Source: Perkinsus olseni (Eukaryota; Perkinsozoa; Perkinsida; Perkinsidae). Taken from it: DNA of 30,422 nt. A model generated the notes under the pieces. The model made no database searches. It was not told the origin of the DNA and saw nothing but the letters and a program-made list of their open reading frames with translations. Positions 28,273 to 30,422 of this stretch are shown here, piece by piece (position 1 is the first letter of the stretch; the number at the start of each line of letters is the position of its first letter). Both the position numbers and the translations under genes were made by a program. The stretch lies in the NCBI GenBank assembly GCA_013115135.1, contig JABANP010000590.1, positions 1-30,422 of the forward strand, given 5' to 3'.

Positions 28273-30422
28273 AAAGTAGCCCTCACCAACCGCTTAAGAC
28301 CCTTTCTTGAGTACCGCAACTTCAACTTGCCGTACACCCGAGGGATCCCTAGATGACTGTAAATGTAGTGGTATATAGCCGTCAGTAATCTAACCATACG
28401 ATCAGAATACCCGGACTCACCTAAATACAGTACACCCGTATCTTGTTCCCTCTCAGTCTCATCAGGGTCGCTCGGCTTGCGGTGGATAAGACCATCTCGA
28501 TCTAGGTAGCAAATCCTACCCAGTCTCTGCAACTTAGTCGCATCCATCCCCAACTGGCCTTTCGTAATATCACCATTTAGGTATAGCTTAAACCGTCGAA
28601 GATTATCGTCAGAACTCTGGCACCGTCGAACACATGCCGCAACACACCGTTCAAAGTCAACGTCGTTGAGAATACCTTCCTCATAACGTCCATTAGGTGC
28701 GGCGTACCTCTCAAGCGCCTTAAGTTCATCAACCTCTTCGTCACTATAACCTTCGAAACTCGGCAAGTCTATACCATCAACGTTAAGCGCCATGACCTTT
28801 ATACAACCCTCTTCGGACTCATCCGTATCACCTGGAACCGGCTCTGGTCCCTCTCGGTAGTCATAGACCACACATCGAGACCGTAAGCTAGCCTCAACTT
28901 CCTTGGCGACAATCCCTCGTCCAAAGTCCAGCTTAGCCCTAGTAATGGAGTCAGCGAAGTTAAGCTCAGACGGTATGTGCCTAATGACGCAGTCAAGCTC
29001 TTTGCACATCTCCCTAATCTGACTCAACCTTCGACGTTCCGGAGCTGGAAGACGCTTATCATTTGACTCCTTACGTAACCTGTAGATAGTAATCTCACTA
29101 TCACACAGTAACACCAAGGGCCTTGCCGTATACCGAGGGGTTAGGTCCTGTAGCGGCGCTTGTAACGGCTGCAAGAACGTCCTTACCGGTAGGTAGCTGG
29201 ACGCAGCCTTAACAATCTTCATACCTTGGTACACTCCGACTAATTCCTTACGTGGTATGGACCATGTGGCTTGGGTAGCGGGAAATAACCCTCCCCTCGC
29301 CATGACCCTAACCGGAAGGTAGTCACCTGTGCACCTTATATCAACACCCCAGGCGTCGTTGGAAGCATCCGTGGACACTATAATACTCTCATTCCCAAGG
29401 TCGACGAACCGTTGAGTCCTCGTGGTAGAGACTATCTCCTCTACCTGTCGAACCCATTGCTTCAACCGTTCTACGAGGTCAACCTTCAGAACACTTGTCC
29501 ACTCCTTACAGCACAAATATCTCGCCAGAGAAGACGTCCAGCAATGTCCACTTCCAACAGCAATCCCATGGGGTCATACAACGAAGACAATATAGCGCAT
29601 GCCCTCCTCTTATCGCACCTATCTGTGGGCATATACCCTGAGAAGGCACATTTAAATTCATCCTTATCGAGGGCCAGCGTGTAGCCGAGTACATGACCTT
29701 CAGGGGAATCCGGCTTATCATGACCACCATGACAAGTCCTTAGATCCTTAAGAGGATCCGTAATCAACCCATGTCCCTTGAAGATGTAACTCGCGAAATC
29801 TCTACACGACTGCGCTTCCTTAGCTGTGTCCCCGCCGAAGAACAGGTCGTCCACGAACTTCTCAAACTTCATACCAATGGGCAGTGGTGGTCCATCTAGA
29901 ACATATCGTACTCCTTCTTCCGTAGGAAATAGAAGGACCTTAAACACCATCTCGCCGTTGAGAACGTCCGCGTCTATCAACCCTTTTAAGTCCTCCGGAA
30001 CCAACCTTACCAACTGCGATATCTCACCGGTAATATCATATGAGGCAAGCCTCAAGCATGCTCGGTGCAGTAGTACTTCCGAAGGAGATCCTTTCCCAGA
30101 GAACCGTATATGGCCCTATACATGTATAGGGAAGTGTACGGTATATCCGGTAAGGAAGCAACCATTTGACAGAATGCCTTTGACACATCGGACCCAATCA
30201 AATGGCGAAACCCTCTAACGTGAAGAAGAGCCCTAGAAGATTATTCTGGGACCTTCCACCCTTATAGCAGAACTTATTCAGTTCCCTGAAGTCTAGGACA
30301 ATCCGGCGGGGGTAGTAACATGGCTATCCCTAAACACCGGGTGAGCCGGCGTAAAATGCCTTGGTAGGGTTACCACTGATCCCTCCAGAACACTGTCCTT
30401 AACCAGCAACTCCCACACCTTC
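28262..30422 (-). pseudogene. BEL-2: decayed BEL/Pao-like pol (RT, RNase H, partial integrase)
   Basis: Minus-strand copy related to BEL-1 pol and running off the right edge. RT motifs: SDVSKAFCQM, ERISFGST, FVDDLFFGG. RNase H: VSTDASNDAWGVD, IPRKELVG, LLCDSEITIYRL, ELNFADSITR. Integrase: AIYHYIYSHLG, then cut at LRSC inside the zinc finger. Hand translation of 30060-30422 shows further BEL-type sequence (VVTLPRHFTPAH, RIVLDFRELNKFCYKGG) with frame changes near 30325 (C run), 30235 and 30050-30130. Another is at about 29505 between the two longer frames (29486-30055 and 28239-29516). At least four indels make it inactive. Compared with BEL-1 the protein is clearly diverged, so it is a separate older copy or subfamily. 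Confidence 0.85.

Overview
The window looks like nuclear DNA of a eukaryote. It is dominated by nested and broken LTR retrotransposons, with few host genes, no operons, no bacterial-style gene packing and no rRNA. A pepsin-family secreted protein and a small signal-peptide protein sit beside BEL/Pao-type and Ty3/Gypsy-type polyproteins. This reminds me of a repeat-rich protist genome such as the alveolate Perkinsus, but that is an impression and the sequence does not prove it.

Layout. 1-1316 (minus): 5' part of a BEL-like gag that runs off the left edge. 1389-5396: no convincing gene, some strong hairpins. 5397-5855 (plus): small secreted protein, followed by a diverged duplication (about 5900-6060 and 6613-6800). 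7148-8242 (minus): secreted aspartic-protease-like gene whose first catalytic motif is altered. 8540-9880 (minus): 3' part of a Gypsy pol with an intact integrase triad, followed by a polypurine tract and a putative LTR start. 9880-22510 (minus): one BEL/Pao-like element (called BEL-1 here), read right to left as an unusually long gag-protease and then RT-RNase H-integrase. BEL-1 is split in two places: integrase by a 1.5 kb array of near-identical direct and inverted repeats (10618-12099), and gag by a foldback-like transposon (16966-20225). The foldback element is itself split by a complete, very young, gag-only LTR retrotransposon (17440-19902). 22586-28260 (plus): a second Gypsy-type element with gag-protease, a likely -1 frameshift site, RT with a repetitive Ser/Pro linker, RNase H and the start of integrase. 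28262-30422 (minus): a decayed second BEL-like pol (BEL-2) that runs off the right edge.

How it fits together. The best-resolved history is a three-level nest. BEL-1 gag was invaded by a foldback-like element with 15-bp subrepeats, terminal TCTAGA and a 6-bp target duplication (ATCCTC). That element was then invaded by a 2.46 kb nonautonomous LTR element with 266-bp LTRs that I read as identical, a CAAT target duplication, a primer-binding site and a polypurine tract. Several other joins show no LTR between unrelated polyproteins (9.88 kb, 22.55 kb, 28.26 kb). They are either recombination junctions or assembly joins.

Limits: all homology calls rest on visible motifs, with no database search. 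Several ORF starts are GTG or TTG codons and should not be taken as real starts.
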